From Treponema sp. (GTDB lineage Bacteria; Spirochaetota; Spirochaetia; Treponematales; Treponemataceae): 59,986 nucleotides of DNA. Within the stretch, counting starts at the first letter, position 1, and each line of letters begins with the position of its first letter. Below are positions 1 to 7,815 of this stretch, one piece after another. The notes below the pieces were generated by a model that was not told the origin of the DNA, did not search any database, and saw only the letters and a list, made by a program, of their open reading frames with translations. The DNA is taken from assembly GCA_016281495.1 (NCBI GenBank), contig JAEEIU010000041.1:1-59986 (forward strand), written 5' to 3'. A program made the position numbers and the translations under genes.

Positions 1-2706
1 CTGTATAACTCGTATGATTACGATGAAAAGGACCGTCAGATAAAGACCGTGCTTCCCGACGGTTCGGAACAGCATGCCACATTTGAGATAAAGAATGGAA
101 AAGCTGTCGTCAGCTCAACCGACTTTTACAGGGAAAAGGAACATTCTGTCACAGTGGACGATAAGACAACTATTTATGGGGTAGATCCTCTTAAATGCAT
201 TTCCGTGCAGGAGACCGATTCACGCGGCAACATAGTCCGTGTGGCAAAGCTGGATCCAGACGGAAAGCAACTTACGGAAGTCAGGTACACTTACAACGAG
301 ATGGGAGAAATGCTAAAGGCTTTCGACGTAAAGGGTAATCCGGTATCTGTTGAATATGACCTTCTGGGTAGACGAACTGCACTTGAAAGCCCTGACTCAG
401 GCAGACAGGAATTCTACTATGATAATAGCTCCAACCTTATGCGTGAAAGCAATTCAGTTCTAAGGAATAACTACGAGCAGATTAAATACGAATATGACGG
501 ACTTAACAGGCTTGTAAAAATCGATTATCCGGAAAACAAAACAAAGGATACCGCCTACACCTACGGTGGTGCCAATGATAATACCGGTGCCGCCGGAAAG
601 ATAAAGTCTATAGGAGATGCCTCAGGAACCCTGGAATATGAGTACGGAAAACTTGGCGAGGTGATAAAGGAAGCAAGAGTTCTCAACACACACCTTGAAG
701 GAAGGAACAGGACAGAAAAGGCCGTAATGGAATACGGTTCCGACTATCTTGGACGCATGGAGTGGATAAAATATCCTGACGGAGAGAAAGTAACCTACGG
801 CTACGATAACGGCGGACAGGTAATAAGCGTGACGGGAAAGAAACTTTCGCGAACCTTTAATTATGTCACGAACATCAAGTATGACAAATACGGGCAGAGG
901 ACGTACATTGAGTACGGAAACAAAACTTCAACGAAATACAGCTATGATCCAGCCAGAAGATGGCTTGACACAATTAAGACCAATGCCGAAAACGGAAAGC
1001 CCCTACAGAACATAACGTACAGTTTTGACGCGGTCGGCAATGTACTCGGTTACACAAACGACTGCCTTGACGGAGTAAGGGGAAACTACAGGACCGAACA
1101 GACATACACTTATGACGCGTTATCCCAGCTGATATCCGCAACAGGTACGACTGCATACAATCCGATGCACTCCACGCTGCAGCCGGACTACACGTCAAAA
1201 TACACACAGACATTTACATTTGACGGAGAAGGTACTGGAAGCGTTAAGGGGCTGGGCAACATGACGGGAAAGGTTTCAACCGAGAAGGTTTCTCCACACA
1301 AGAAAATCGGTGACAACCTCAACTACAACATTGACTATGTTTACGATACGGAATACTCCCATCGTCTTTTAAGGGCAGGCGACAGATATTACAAATATGA
1401 TGCAAACGGAAACGTCATCTGCGAGCAGGACGGAAGCTTTGACGAAGAGGAGCCGGAGGTCTACCACAAGATAAACCAGGAGGCCGAGGACGTTTACTCC
1501 ACAGACTATGGATGGGGCCTGTTCAGGGATGATCCAGGTGGCAAGGGTTCAAGCTCAAGGCGTTACCGCAGAACCTACACCTGGGATGAGCGGAACCAAC
1601 TGATAAGTACATCTGACCCAAGCTATACGACGACATACATCTACGGTCAGGACGGACAGAGGACGAATAAATTTACGACATCAAGCGAAACCCTGTACTT
1701 CAACAAGATGTGGATTATACGAACGGATGCGGGAAGCCCCAGGGGACAGGCTGTTAAGAATGTTTATCTAGGTGATACTAGGATTGTAACAAAGCTTAGG
1801 GATAAGGACGACAAGACAACGAACGCAGAAGTCAACAGGCAGTACTTCTACCACTCCGACCACCTTGGAAGTGCAACTCTCATAACCAACGAGAAGGGTG
1901 TAGAGTATCAGCGAATAGAATACACGCCATACGGAGAGGCATGGGTAGAAAAGACCAGCAATGTAGGACTCGATTACCTCCCCTACAAGTTCACCGGAAA
2001 GGAAATGGATGAGGAAACAGGCCTGTATTATTATGGTGCACGATACCTTGATCCGAAATATTCTAGATGGATAAGTACCGATCCTGCATTGGGAGAGTAC
2101 ATACCTGCAGCAGGCAAGGGAACAACAGAAGAAGCAGGTAATCTGCCCGGCATGGGAGGCATCTACAATCATCTAAATGCCGGTTTGTACCACTACGCGG
2201 GAAACAATCCTGTACGCTATATAGATCCGGATGGAAGGTTTCTTATTAAAACTGAAAATGCAGAAAAAGTAGCTTTGAGTAACAAATCATTTTTATCTTC
2301 CATTCAAGCTTATATGGAACCTATGGCTATAGCAAATGATGGTAGAATTTGGAATATAAATCTTTTGCCCAACAGAAGCATACCGCTATCAAAAGATTTA
2401 GGCAAAGCCATTGATAATGTTAAAAGAGAACGGGCAAATCCTTCTCCTTACACAAAGGCAATGATAATTGCAACATGTAAAAAGCTTGACAATGATATAT
2501 ATAAAATTAATATTATTGCAGCAATAATAATCGAAACACCTGATGGGCTAATCATTTCTTCAAATAATCCTGAAACTGTAGCCTATGCAACAGCAGCTGA
2601 AGTTGGAATTTCAAAATTTCATAGCACACCAGACCAACATAAAGTAAATGAAATTGCAAACAAAGTATTGTCATATACAAACAAGGGGGTTACAGTTGAT
2701 GAATAA
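1..2706 (+). CDS. RHS/YD-repeat protein with variable C-terminal tip (5' end outside window)
   Basis: The frame is open from base 1 and already reads YD-repeat sequence there, so the start lies upstream; about 901 residues are visible. Most of the protein is YD repeats (many Y-x-Y-D and G-x-x-x-x-x-x-Y motifs), which form a hollow beta-cocoon in RHS proteins. The conserved RHS core end is clear: YHSDHLGSATLI, FTGKEMDEETGLYYYGARY, ending at NNPVRYIDPDGRF near base 2236. The last 155 or so residues are a different, AT-rich tip with no family I recognise. In polymorphic toxin systems this tip is the toxin. It contains a hydrophobic beta-rich stretch (IIAAIIIETPDGLII) but no catalytic motif I can name. 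It overlaps the next gene by 8 bases, as toxin-immunity pairs often do. The RHS assignment is secure; toxic activity is inferred. Confidence 0.9.
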   Translation: MYNSYDYDEKDRQIKTVLPDGSEQHATFEIKNGKAVVSSTDFYREKEHSVTVDDKTTIYGVDPLKCISVQETDSRGNIVRVAKLDPDGKQLTEVRYTYNEMGEMLKAFDVKGNPVSVEYDLLGRRTALESPDSGRQEFYYDNSSNLMRESNSVLRNNYEQIKYEYDGLNRLVKIDYPENKTKDTAYTYGGANDNTGAAGKIKSIGDASGTLEYEYGKLGEVIKEARVLNTHLEGRNRTEKAVMEYGSDYLGRMEWIKYPDGEKVTYGYDNGGQVISVTGKKLSRTFNYVTNIKYDKYGQRTYIEYGNKTSTKYSYDPARRWLDTIKTNAENGKPLQNITYSFDAVGNVLGYTNDCLDGVRGNYRTEQTYTYDALSQLISATGTTAYNPMHSTLQPDYTSKYTQTFTFDGEGTGSVKGLGNMTGKVSTEKVSPHKKIGDNLNYNIDYVYDTEYSHRLLRAGDRYYKYDANGNVICEQDGSFDEEEPEVYHKINQEAEDVYSTDYGWGLFRDDPGGKGSSSRRYRRTYTWDERNQLISTSDPSYTTTYIYGQDGQRTNKFTTSSETLYFNKMWIIRTDAGSPRGQAVKNVYLGDTRIVTKLRDKDDKTTNAEVNRQYFYHSDHLGSATLITNEKGVEYQRIEYTPYGEAWVEKTSNVGLDYLPYKFTGKEMDEETGLYYYGARYLDPKYSRWISTDPALGEYIPAAGKGTTEEAGNLPGMGGIYNHLNAGLYHYAGNNPVRYIDPDGRFLIKTENAEKVALSNKSFLSSIQAYMEPMAIANDGRIWNINLLPNRSIPLSKDLGKAIDNVKRERANPSPYTKAMIIATCKKLDNDIYKINIIAAIIIETPDGLIISSNNPETVAYATAAEVGISKFHSTPDQHKVNEIANKVLSYTNKGVTVDE

Positions 2707-3139
2707 GAAAAGGGTGTTCTTTATATTTCTTTATATAATATTATTTGTTGAATCTTTGGTTATTCTATTTTGTTTTATATTCTACAGGGATTTAAACTAT
2801 AAAAAAATATCTAAAGATTCTTATGAAATAAAATTCCAGAATGGAGCATCTGTAGTTGTAGAAATAGATAATGATGGATTTAAAACAGTAAGGTTTGATG
2901 ATAAAATGAAAAATCATTGTTTAATATCATTAGCGGATTCTATGGATGGTTATTTCTATATCTACAATGCTAATTTAGATTTTGCAATCGATAATAGCCT
3001 TTCGGATAAAAAAGATTTTCTTTTTCAACGTTTGGAACGTTTCAAAGACAAGTCATCTTTTTATTACATAGACTATGGTGATGTTATAAATATTGAAGAA
3101 CTTTCGTTGCCAACTATTGAAAGCCAAGGATTTGACTAA
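2699..3139 (+). CDS. Small membrane-anchored protein, candidate immunity protein for the RHS tip
   Basis: 146 residues. I chose ATG 2699 because AAGGGGG lies just upstream and the protein then begins MNKKRVFFIF; a longer frame from 2648 would lie inside the RHS gene with no such site. Residues 5-28 form one transmembrane helix, followed by a soluble domain of about 115 residues rich in Asp, Lys and Tyr. I recognise no family. The start sits within the last codons of the RHS gene (8-base overlap), so translation is probably coupled. It is strongly AT-rich, like the RHS tip. Position and composition suggest an immunity protein; this is inference, and an orphan membrane protein is possible. Confidence 0.7.
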   Translation: MNKKRVFFIFLYIILFVESLVILFCFIFYRDLNYKKISKDSYEIKFQNGASVVVEIDNDGFKTVRFDDKMKNHCLISLADSMDGYFYIYNANLDFAIDNSLSDKKDFLFQRLERFKDKSSFYYIDYGDVINIEELSLPTIESQGFD

Positions 3140-3285
3140 TCTTTTTTAAAGTATCCCCCACATCTAGCGTCCTCAGCACTCCGCCAAATTCCCCCTCCAA
3201 CACCAATAAATGGAAGTTTGTGGGAGTTGAGGAGATCATCCACTCATTTCTCTTCTATATTGTTTCATTTTTTTCATTCGAATTA

Positions 3286-3315
3286 TTGACAAAAGGGGAA
3301 AAAAAATTTTATTAT
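3286..3315 (+). promoter_or_regulatory. Promoter of gdhA
   Basis: A TTGACA -35 box (3286-3291) and a TATTAT -10 box (3310-3315) are separated by 18 bp. The predicted leader is about 37 bases and carries AGGGG before the ATG at 3359. The 200 bp upstream of this hold no gene that I can support. Confidence 0.6.
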
Positions 3316-3358
3316 GTAGAGGTTACTGTTTATAAAAACAGATGAACCAGGGGTAATT

Positions 3359-4714
3359 ATGCAATACAATATTAAAAATGCTTACTGCAAGCGTGTTTGG
3401 GATGAAGTAAGCCAGCGTTATGCAGATCAGGATCACTTCCTTCAGGCTGTTGGTCTTGTTTTGGAAGCAATTTCTCCTGCAGTGGACAAGATGCCGCAGT
3501 TGGAAGAGTATGCCGTTCTTGAGCGTATGGTAGAACCTGAGCGCATCATCATGTTCCGCGTTCCGTGGACAGACGATCAGGGAAAGCCTCACGTAAACCG
3601 TGGCTACCGCGTTCAGTTCAACAGCGCAATCGGACCTTACAAGGGAGGCCTCCGCTTTAGTCCTGAGGTTGGTCTTGATGTCCTTAAGTTCCTTGGATTT
3701 GAGCAGGTGCTTAAGAACAGCCTTACAACATTGCCTATGGGTGGTGGAAAAGGTGGTTCTGACTTTGACGGCCATGGAAAGAGCGATGCAGAAATCATGC
3801 GTTTCTGCCAGTCATTCATCACAGAACTTTACCGCCACATTGGACCTGACACAGACGTTCCTGCCGGTGACAAGGGTGTTGGTGGAAAAGAAGTTGCATA
3901 TATGTTCGGACAGTACAAGAGGATCCGCAACGAATACACAGGCGTTCTTACAGGAAAGGGCCTTTCTTTCGGTGGTTCACTTGCACGTACAGAAGCCACT
4001 GGTTACGGCCTGATCTACTTTGCAGAATGCATGCTCGCAAAGAAGGGACAGGACTTTAAGGGAAAGACAGCCATCATCTCTGGAGACGGAAACGTTGCCC
4101 AGTATGCCGCAGAAAAGCTGATTCAGCTTGGTGGAAAGCCAATCACACTGTCTGACTCAACAGGATACATCCTTGATGAAGACGGAATCACACAGGAAAA
4201 ACTTGATTACGTAAAGGAATTCCGCGCACGCCGTGAAAAGGTGGACGCATACGTAAAGAAATATCCAAGCGCAAAATTCTTCAAGGGCGAAAAGCCATGG
4301 GGAGTAAAGGCTGACCTTGCATTCCCATGCGCAACCCAGGACGAAATCTACGAAGAAGATGCAAAGAAGCTTGTTGCAAACGGTGTCAAGCTGGTTGCAG
4401 AAGGCGCAAACATGCCTACACGTGCAGAGGCAATCAAGTACCTCCAGTCAAACGGCGTAATGTTCGCTCCTGGAAAGGCTTCAAACGCCGGTGGTGTTGC
4501 AGTATCTGGTCTTGAAATGAGCCAGAACTCAGAACGCCTTTCATGGACATTCGAGGAAGTTGACTCAAAGCTCAAGAGGATCATGACCGACATCCACGAA
4601 AACGCCTACGAAAACGCCAAGAAGTACGCCACCGAGGGTGACTACGTAGCAGGCGCCAACATCGCAGGCTTTGTAAAAGTCGCCAACGCTATGATAGCTC
4701 AAGGTTTGGTGTAA
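3359..4714 (+). CDS. gdhA: Glutamate dehydrogenase, hexameric, probably NADP-specific
   Basis: 451 residues, close to the 447 of E. coli GdhA. It interconverts glutamate with 2-oxoglutarate and ammonia in the cytoplasm, mainly for ammonia assimilation in this subfamily. The family signature is intact: glutamate-binding region PYKGGLRFSPEV, then GGGKGGSDFDGHGKSD with the catalytic Lys, DVPAGDKGVGGKEVAYM, and a nucleotide-binding fold around GDGNVAQYAAEKL. The C-terminal motif GGVAVSGLEMSQNS is typical of the bacterial NADP enzymes. ATG 3359 follows AGGGG. The gene stands alone between its own promoter and a strong terminator. Cofactor preference is inferred from subfamily similarity. Confidence 0.96.
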   Translation: MQYNIKNAYCKRVWDEVSQRYADQDHFLQAVGLVLEAISPAVDKMPQLEEYAVLERMVEPERIIMFRVPWTDDQGKPHVNRGYRVQFNSAIGPYKGGLRFSPEVGLDVLKFLGFEQVLKNSLTTLPMGGGKGGSDFDGHGKSDAEIMRFCQSFITELYRHIGPDTDVPAGDKGVGGKEVAYMFGQYKRIRNEYTGVLTGKGLSFGGSLARTEATGYGLIYFAECMLAKKGQDFKGKTAIISGDGNVAQYAAEKLIQLGGKPITLSDSTGYILDEDGITQEKLDYVKEFRARREKVDAYVKKYPSAKFFKGEKPWGVKADLAFPCATQDEIYEEDAKKLVANGVKLVAEGANMPTRAEAIKYLQSNGVMFAPGKASNAGGVAVSGLEMSQNSERLSWTFEEVDSKLKRIMTDIHENAYENAKKYATEGDYVAGANIAGFVKVANAMIAQGLV

Positions 4715-4755
4715 TTGCTTTCAATAAAACTCGTTGAGTAAGCATCGCTTATGAT

Positions 4756-4791
4756 CTGTCCGGCATTTTTGTATGTCGGGCAGTTTTTTTT
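4756..4791 (+). terminator. Rho-independent terminator of gdhA
   Basis: An 11-bp stem (CTGTCCGGCAT at 4756-4766 with ATGTCGGGCAG at 4773-4783, two G-U pairs), a 6-base loop and a run of eight T follow the gdhA stop codon by about 40 bases. Confidence 0.85.
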
Positions 4792-4904
4792 GTTTAAAAA
4801 AGAACCGCTTCAGTTTTTTGCATTGTGTATTCAAATTATAGAAAAGAAAGGAAAAATATGATATACTTATTAATTGGAATAAAACCAGCAGAAAACTGTT
4901 TTTA

Positions 4905-4913
4905 TGCTATGAT
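4905..4913 (+). promoter_or_regulatory. Possible extended -10 promoter of the toxin-antitoxin pair
   Basis: TGCTATGAT has the TGn extension before a TATAAT-like hexamer. It leaves a short leader containing GAGGAGGA, a strong ribosome binding site for ATG 4938. I see no convincing -35 box. Confidence 0.4.
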
Positions 4914-4937
4914 ATGTGAAGAGGAGGACAAAGAATT

Positions 4938-5171
4938 ATGCCTTATGCAGTTGTAGCCGAAAAGCTTAAATTGATTCCAGAGCAGTATCTTGATGAAGTT
5001 TCTGATTTCTTCGATTTTATTTTATATCGTAACAATAGTGTTGTTGGAAAAAATCCCAGCAGTGAACTTGTTGCGGCATTGCAAGAAAGCGAGCAAATGC
5101 TGAATGATCCGAATACAAAGAAATTCAACACGGTGGATGCACTTTTTGCGGATTTGGATTCGGAGGATTAA
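4938..5171 (+). CDS. Type II antitoxin, short DUF2281-like protein
   Basis: 77 residues. The N-terminal half (YAVVAEKLKLIPEQYLDEV) resembles the short DUF2281/antitoxin proteins that begin with a helix-rich 'xLPExxLxEVxDFxxFL' pattern. The acidic C-terminal half (about residues 40-77, with DPNTKKFNTVDALFADLD) looks like a toxin-wrapping tail. It starts after GAGGAGGA and ends directly at the first base of the toxin gene, with no gap. Role: neutralise the downstream YafQ-like toxin and probably repress its own promoter. The antitoxin assignment depends mainly on the neighbour. Confidence 0.75.
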   Translation: MPYAVVAEKLKLIPEQYLDEVSDFFDFILYRNNSVVGKNPSSELVAALQESEQMLNDPNTKKFNTVDALFADLDSED

Positions 5172-5453
5172 TTGGAATACTCGATAGAAAGAACTACAAG
5201 GTTTAAGCGGGAATATAAGCTTATAAAAAAACGTGGATACAATACCGAATTATTAAAAGCTGTAGTTGAAATGCTCGCTAGAGGAGAACCTCTCCCCATA
5301 CAGTACAAAGACCATCCTCTTCATTCAAATTGGAAGGGGTACAGGGAATGCCATATACAAAATGACTGGCTGCTTATTTATAAATATAAAAATGATGAGT
5401 TGATTTTGTCATTGACTGCAACAGGGACTCATTCAGATTTATTTGATGAATAA
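5172..5453 (+). CDS. YafQ-family toxin (RelE/ParE superfamily mRNA interferase)
   Basis: 93 residues, the usual size for YafQ. The protein matches the family along its length: FKREYKLIKKRGYN at the start, a central LPIQYKDHPLHSNWKGYRECHI, then DWLLIYKYKNDELILSLTATGTHSDLF. The HxL-x5-GYRECHI...DWLLIYK pattern and the terminal GTHSDLF are hallmarks; the conserved C-terminal His is the expected catalytic residue. YafQ enzymes cut mRNA on the ribosome. The start is TTG at 5172, immediately after the antitoxin TAA, so translation is probably coupled and weak. GGAGG at 5162-5166 lies inside the end of the antitoxin gene. Confidence 0.88.
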   Translation: MEYSIERTTRFKREYKLIKKRGYNTELLKAVVEMLARGEPLPIQYKDHPLHSNWKGYRECHIQNDWLLIYKYKNDELILSLTATGTHSDLFDE

Positions 5454-5539
5454 ATGAAATAAAAGACTGTCTGCTTTTCAGGATGAAGGTAAGACTCGAA
5501 ACAAAAGGTAGATAATGGATTCATTCATGGAGGTTCCGG

Positions 5540-6736
5540 ATGCTAAAGGATAAGTTCATTGTTTTGGGGGTCAGCGGGAGCATTGCGGCTTACAAGGCGG
5601 CTTCCCTTGCCAGCATGCTTGTAAAGGCTGGGGCAAAAGTTCAGGTCATAATGACCAGGAATGCCACAAACATCATAAACCCCATCACCTTTGAGACGCT
5701 CACCGGGAACAAGTGCCTTGTGGATACCTTTGACCGCAATTTTCAATACGAGGTTGAGCACATCTCCATTGCAAAAAAGGCCGACGCTTTCATAATCGCA
5801 CCTGCAACCGCAAACGTAATCGCAAAGGTGGCAAACGGTTTGGCCGATGACATGCTTACGACAACTTTCCTTGCATGCACTTGTCCAAAACTCATTTCTC
5901 CCGCCATGAACACACAGATGCTGAACAATCCAGTGACCCAGGACAACATCAAAAAATGCGCCTCTTACGGAATCAAAATAATCCAGAGCGAATCGGGACG
6001 TCTTGCCTGCGGTGATACAGGAAGCGGAAAACTCCCTGAGCCGGAAACTCTTTTTGCACATCTTGAACAGACCGTGGGATATCCCAAAGACCTTGCGGGT
6101 AAAAAGGTTCTTGTAACAGCAGGTCCCACACGAGAGGCCCTTGATCCTGTGCGCTACATCACAAACCATTCAAGCGGAAAGATGGGCTATGCAATTGCAA
6201 AGGTTGCCTCTGCCAGAGGTGCGGAAGTTACTCTTGTTTCGGGGCAGGTGAATCTTGTTCCCCCTCCAGGCGTGGAATTTATTTCTGTTGTTTCTGCGGC
6301 GGATATGGCGGAAGCGGTTATTTCAAGGTTCCCCCAGACGGACATTGTGATAAAGGCCGCTGCGGTTGCCGATTACAGGCCCAAATCAGTTAGCGACCAG
6401 AAGATAAAGAAAAAGGACGATGACCTTTCGATTGAACTTGAACGTACCCAGGACATCTTGAAATACCTTGGTGAAAACAAAAAGCCCGGTCAGATTGTCT
6501 GCGGTTTTTCAATGGAGACGGAAAACCTGGTTGAAAATTCCAGGGCAAAGTTAAAGAAGAAAAACGTGGACATGATTGTTGCAAACAGCCTTAAGGTTCA
6601 GGGGGCCGGATTTGGTGGTGATACAAACGTCGTTACGCTTATTACAAAAGACGGAGAGAAGGAGCTGCCCCTGATGAGCAAGGATGAGGTTGCCGATTCA
6701 ATTTTGACTGAGCTGGAGAAGATTCATGAACTATAA
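5540..6736 (+). CDS. coaBC: CoaBC: phosphopantothenoylcysteine decarboxylase / phosphopantothenate-cysteine ligase
   Basis: 398 residues, normal length for the bifunctional enzyme. It joins cysteine to 4'-phosphopantothenate (CoaB, about residues 185-398) and decarboxylates the product with FMN (CoaC, about residues 1-180), two steps of coenzyme A synthesis. CoaC shows GSIAAYKA for FMN, His74 in the EHISIAKKAD segment, PAMNTQM and the Cys157 flap (ACGDTGSGKLPEPE). CoaB shows VTAGPTREALDPVRYI, NHSSGKMGYAIA and VKAAAVADYRP-like sequence. ATG 5540 is preceded by GGAGG. The end overlaps the next gene by 11 bases, so the two are co-translated. Confidence 0.96.
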   Translation: MLKDKFIVLGVSGSIAAYKAASLASMLVKAGAKVQVIMTRNATNIINPITFETLTGNKCLVDTFDRNFQYEVEHISIAKKADAFIIAPATANVIAKVANGLADDMLTTTFLACTCPKLISPAMNTQMLNNPVTQDNIKKCASYGIKIIQSESGRLACGDTGSGKLPEPETLFAHLEQTVGYPKDLAGKKVLVTAGPTREALDPVRYITNHSSGKMGYAIAKVASARGAEVTLVSGQVNLVPPPGVEFISVVSAADMAEAVISRFPQTDIVIKAAAVADYRPKSVSDQKIKKKDDDLSIELERTQDILKYLGENKKPGQIVCGFSMETENLVENSRAKLKKKNVDMIVANSLKVQGAGFGGDTNVVTLITKDGEKELPLMSKDEVADSILTELEKIHEL

Positions 6737-7694
6737 GGAAATAAAGATTAGCGACATAGAGGGATTTTCAATAGGAAACGCACAGGATTATTCTGCAATG
6801 ACGGGTGTTACAGCCCTTGTGTTTGACCGCCCGAATGTCTGTGGAATTGACATAAGCGGTGGAGGCCCTGCCGCAAGGGAATCCTACCTTTTTACCCCAC
6901 TTGCGGCCCAGCAGTCGGTTACGGCCCTCTTGCTTTCCGGTGGTTCCGCCTACGGTCTTGCGGCTGCTACAGGTGCCATGCAATATCTTGAGGAAAGGAA
7001 CATGGGCTTTCATCTGGGAAACATTGTCGTCCCCATTGTGCCTCAGTCATGCATATTCGATTTGGGGATAGGCTCTTACAAAATCCGTCCTGATGCAAAG
7101 ATGGGATACGATGCATGTGCGGATTCGGTGAACAACAGCCCGAAAAGCGGCTCTTTTGGCGGTGGAACAGGGGCTACGGTGGGTAAGATTTACGGAATGG
7201 AGCAGGCCCAGAAATCCGGGATAGGCTATGCGGCATTGCAGGTTGGCGAGTTGAAGATGGGTGCCGTCGTAATCGTAAATGCCCTTGGTGATGTATTCGA
7301 TTTTGAAAACGGAAAGAAACTTGCAGGCCTTTTGAACAAATCGCGCACGGAATTCCTTGACATTGAGGATGAGATGTATGCCATGGCAAAGTCAGTTCCA
7401 TCCGGCATGAACACGACGATTGGGGCTGTGATTACAAACGGAGATTTTACCCAGCAGCAGATGTCCAAGCTTGCCACGATGACCAGAAGCGCCCTTGCAA
7501 GAAGCATAAATCCAGTGGGAACCGGAGCGGACGGAGACACAGTCTATGCCATTTCCGTTGGAGGGGTAAAGGCAGACCTGAACATGGCAGGCCTCCTTGC
7601 ATGCCGAACTTTGTCCATGGCCATAAAGGATGCTGTTATGTCTTCCGCGATGCCTGATGATGAATATCTTGAAATGGTCAAAAGGGTTAGGTAA
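6726..7694 (+). CDS. P1-family peptidase (DmpA/BapA-like N-terminal-nucleophile aminopeptidase)
   Basis: 322 residues, a typical length. The family releases N-terminal residues from small peptides after self-cleavage into two subunits. Visible hallmarks are the N-terminal VTALVFDRPNVCGIDISGG region, LLSGGSAYGLAAATG, GGGTGATVGKIYG, and the processing-site region PSGMNTTIGAVITNG, in which a Thr would become the nucleophile of the beta subunit. The C-terminal GADGDTVYAISVGG matches the family. The start overlaps coaBC. No signal peptide is visible, so a cytoplasmic location is likely. Substrate unknown. The link to CoA synthesis may be only operon packing. Confidence 0.88.
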   Translation: MNYKEIKISDIEGFSIGNAQDYSAMTGVTALVFDRPNVCGIDISGGGPAARESYLFTPLAAQQSVTALLLSGGSAYGLAAATGAMQYLEERNMGFHLGNIVVPIVPQSCIFDLGIGSYKIRPDAKMGYDACADSVNNSPKSGSFGGGTGATVGKIYGMEQAQKSGIGYAALQVGELKMGAVVIVNALGDVFDFENGKKLAGLLNKSRTEFLDIEDEMYAMAKSVPSGMNTTIGAVITNGDFTQQQMSKLATMTRSALARSINPVGTGADGDTVYAISVGGVKADLNMAGLLACRTLSMAIKDAVMSSAMPDDEYLEMVKRVR

Positions 7695-7700
7695 ACGACT

Positions 7701-7815
7701 GTCATTCCGGACCTGATCCGGAATCCTAATATTGCATGTTAAGATGCTGGATCAAGTCTAGCATGACAATTGGTCAGTTCAGCATGACTGTCATTCCGGA
7801 CCTGATCCGGAATCC
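7701..7815. repeat. Palindromic REP-like repeats between two convergent genes
   Basis: Two copies of a 27-base unit (7701-7727 and 7790-7816) contain the palindrome TTCCGGACCTGATCCGGAA. Between them lies a related palindrome, ATGCTGGATCAAGTCTAGCAT (near 7741-7764). The same units recur at 10.0-10.3 kb. The second copy reaches into the coding end of the SulP gene. These are dispersed extragenic palindromes, able to fold into hairpins and possibly acting as a bidirectional transcription stop for the converging genes. Confidence 0.85.

Noticed and set aside
5543..6169. Minus-strand open frame of 208 codons opposite coaBC
   Set aside because: It is antisense to a full-length, well-conserved enzyme gene, with no ribosome binding site or recognisable domain.
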